NCBI GenBank assembly: GCA_012511645.1
Contig: JAAZFP010000320.1
Location: 1 to 6,602, forward strand
Length of the DNA stretch: 6,602 nucleotides
Direction: 5' to 3'
DNA from: Microbacteriaceae bacterium
GTDB lineage: Bacteria; Actinomycetota; Actinomycetes; Actinomycetales; Microbacteriaceae
Shown: in pieces, positions 6,021 to 6,602 of the stretch
How the letters are laid out: each line of letters begins with the position of its first letter
Position numbering within the stretch: the first letter of the stretch is position 1
Notes under the pieces: generated by a model
Seen by the model: the letters and a program-made list of their open reading frames with translations, nothing else
Told to the model about the DNA's origin: nothing
The model's database searches: none
Translations under genes and position numbers: made by a program

Positions 6021-6602
6021 CTACTTCGCGGAGGCGAGTGCCGGCTGGTTTTCTTCGCCAGGCTGCTTAACACCGGTCACCTCGGGGTGATTCAGGTCAA
6101 ACGCGGGAGACTCTGAACGAATACGAGGAATCGAGGTGAAGTTGTGGCGAGGTGGCGGGCAAGAAGTAGCCCACTCGAGCGAGCGGCCGAATCCCCAAGG
6201 ATCGTTGACGGTGACCTTGGGCGCGTTGCGTGCGGTGAGATACACATTGAGCAGGAATGGAATCATCGATACACCAAGAATCATCGCGCCTACAGTCGAC
6301 AGCTGGTTCATCCAGGTGATGCCGTCTTCTGGCAGGTAGGTGTAGTAACGACGAGGCATCGCCATAACGCCTGCCCAGTGCTGCACGAGGAAGGTCATGT
6401 GGAAGCCGATGAACAGCACCCAGAGGTGAATCTTGCCGAGACGCTCACCGAGCATCTTGCCGGTCCACTTTGGCCACCAGAAGTAGAAGCCAGCGAACAT
6501 CGCGAACACGACGGTTCCGAAAACGACGTAGTGGAAGTGCGCCACGACGAAGTACGTGTCACTGATGTGGAAGTCCAGCGGCGGCGACGCGAGGATCACA
6601 CC
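6021..6602 (-). CDS. ctaD: Cytochrome c oxidase subunit I CtaD, C-terminal third (5' end outside window)
   Basis: This is the 3' part of the catalytic subunit of the aa3 oxidase, which reduces oxygen at the haem a3-CuB centre and pumps protons. About 193 codons are in view, out of roughly 570-590 in full-length actinobacterial CtaD. Near the right edge, VVAHFHYV carries the haem a3 ligand (first His, 6537-6539) and a haem a ligand (second His, 6531-6533) of the canonical HFH motif. At least three membrane segments follow, then LVQHWAGVMAMPRRYYTY, DPWGFGRSLEWATSCPPPRHNF and a hydrophilic tail, all typical of Actinobacteria. The CuB histidines, the cross-linked tyrosine and the D- and K-channel residues lie upstream, outside the window. 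The gene stops at TAG (6021-6023), with TGA in frame two codons later. Confidence 0.96.
   Translation of the reverse strand, partial: GVILASPPLDFHISDTYFVVAHFHYVVFGTVVFAMFAGFYFWWPKWTGKMLGERLGKIHLWVLFIGFHMTFLVQHWAGVMAMPRRYYTYLPEDGITWMNQLSTVGAMILGVSMIPFLLNVYLTARNAPKVTVNDPWGFGRSLEWATSCPPPRHNFTSIPRIRSESPAFDLNHPEVTGVKQPGEENQPALASAK

Overview
The window carries most of an actinobacterial respiratory locus: the cytochrome bcc complex (qcrC, qcrA, qcrB) together with subunits of its partner aa3-type cytochrome c oxidase (ctaE, ctaF and the 3' part of ctaD). The gene order, the diheme QcrC with two terminal membrane anchors, the three-helix Rieske protein with a twin-arginine before its third helix, and the four-helix CtaF are all hallmarks of Actinobacteria. 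Protein similarity recalled from memory and the moderately high GC content point to the family Microbacteriaceae. I cannot name a genus from the sequence.

Plus strand, 84-4366: a putative promoter, then ctaE (96-725), qcrC (746-1561), qcrA (1611-2699) and qcrB (2696-4309). All run the same way, with gaps of 20 and 49 bases and a GTGA overlap between qcrA and qcrB. A strong GC-rich hairpin (4332-4366) follows qcrB and closes the unit. Minus strand, read from the right edge: ctaD (6602-6021, 5' end outside the window), ctaF (6003-5581), a GNAT acetyltransferase (5565-5122) and a TetR-type regulator (5110-4481), with gaps of only 17, 15 and 11 bases. The two arms converge on 4310-4480, which holds the hairpin and nothing else I can recognise.

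Together, the bcc complex oxidises menaquinol in the membrane. It passes electrons through the Rieske cluster and the diheme QcrC to the aa3 oxidase, which reduces oxygen. In Actinobacteria these parts form an obligate supercomplex. The GNAT and TetR genes have no known part in it and look like additions to the end of the ctaD-ctaF transcript.

The most notable observation is an in-frame TAG at codon 36 of qcrB (2801-2803). It lies between a well-supported GTG start and an otherwise intact reading frame. Four other genes here (ctaE, ctaF, ctaD and the GNAT gene) end in TAG, so general reassignment of TAG is unlikely. A sequencing or assembly error, or a recent nonsense mutation, are the leading explanations. 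I found no convincing new biological system, RNA gene, mobile element or CRISPR array.
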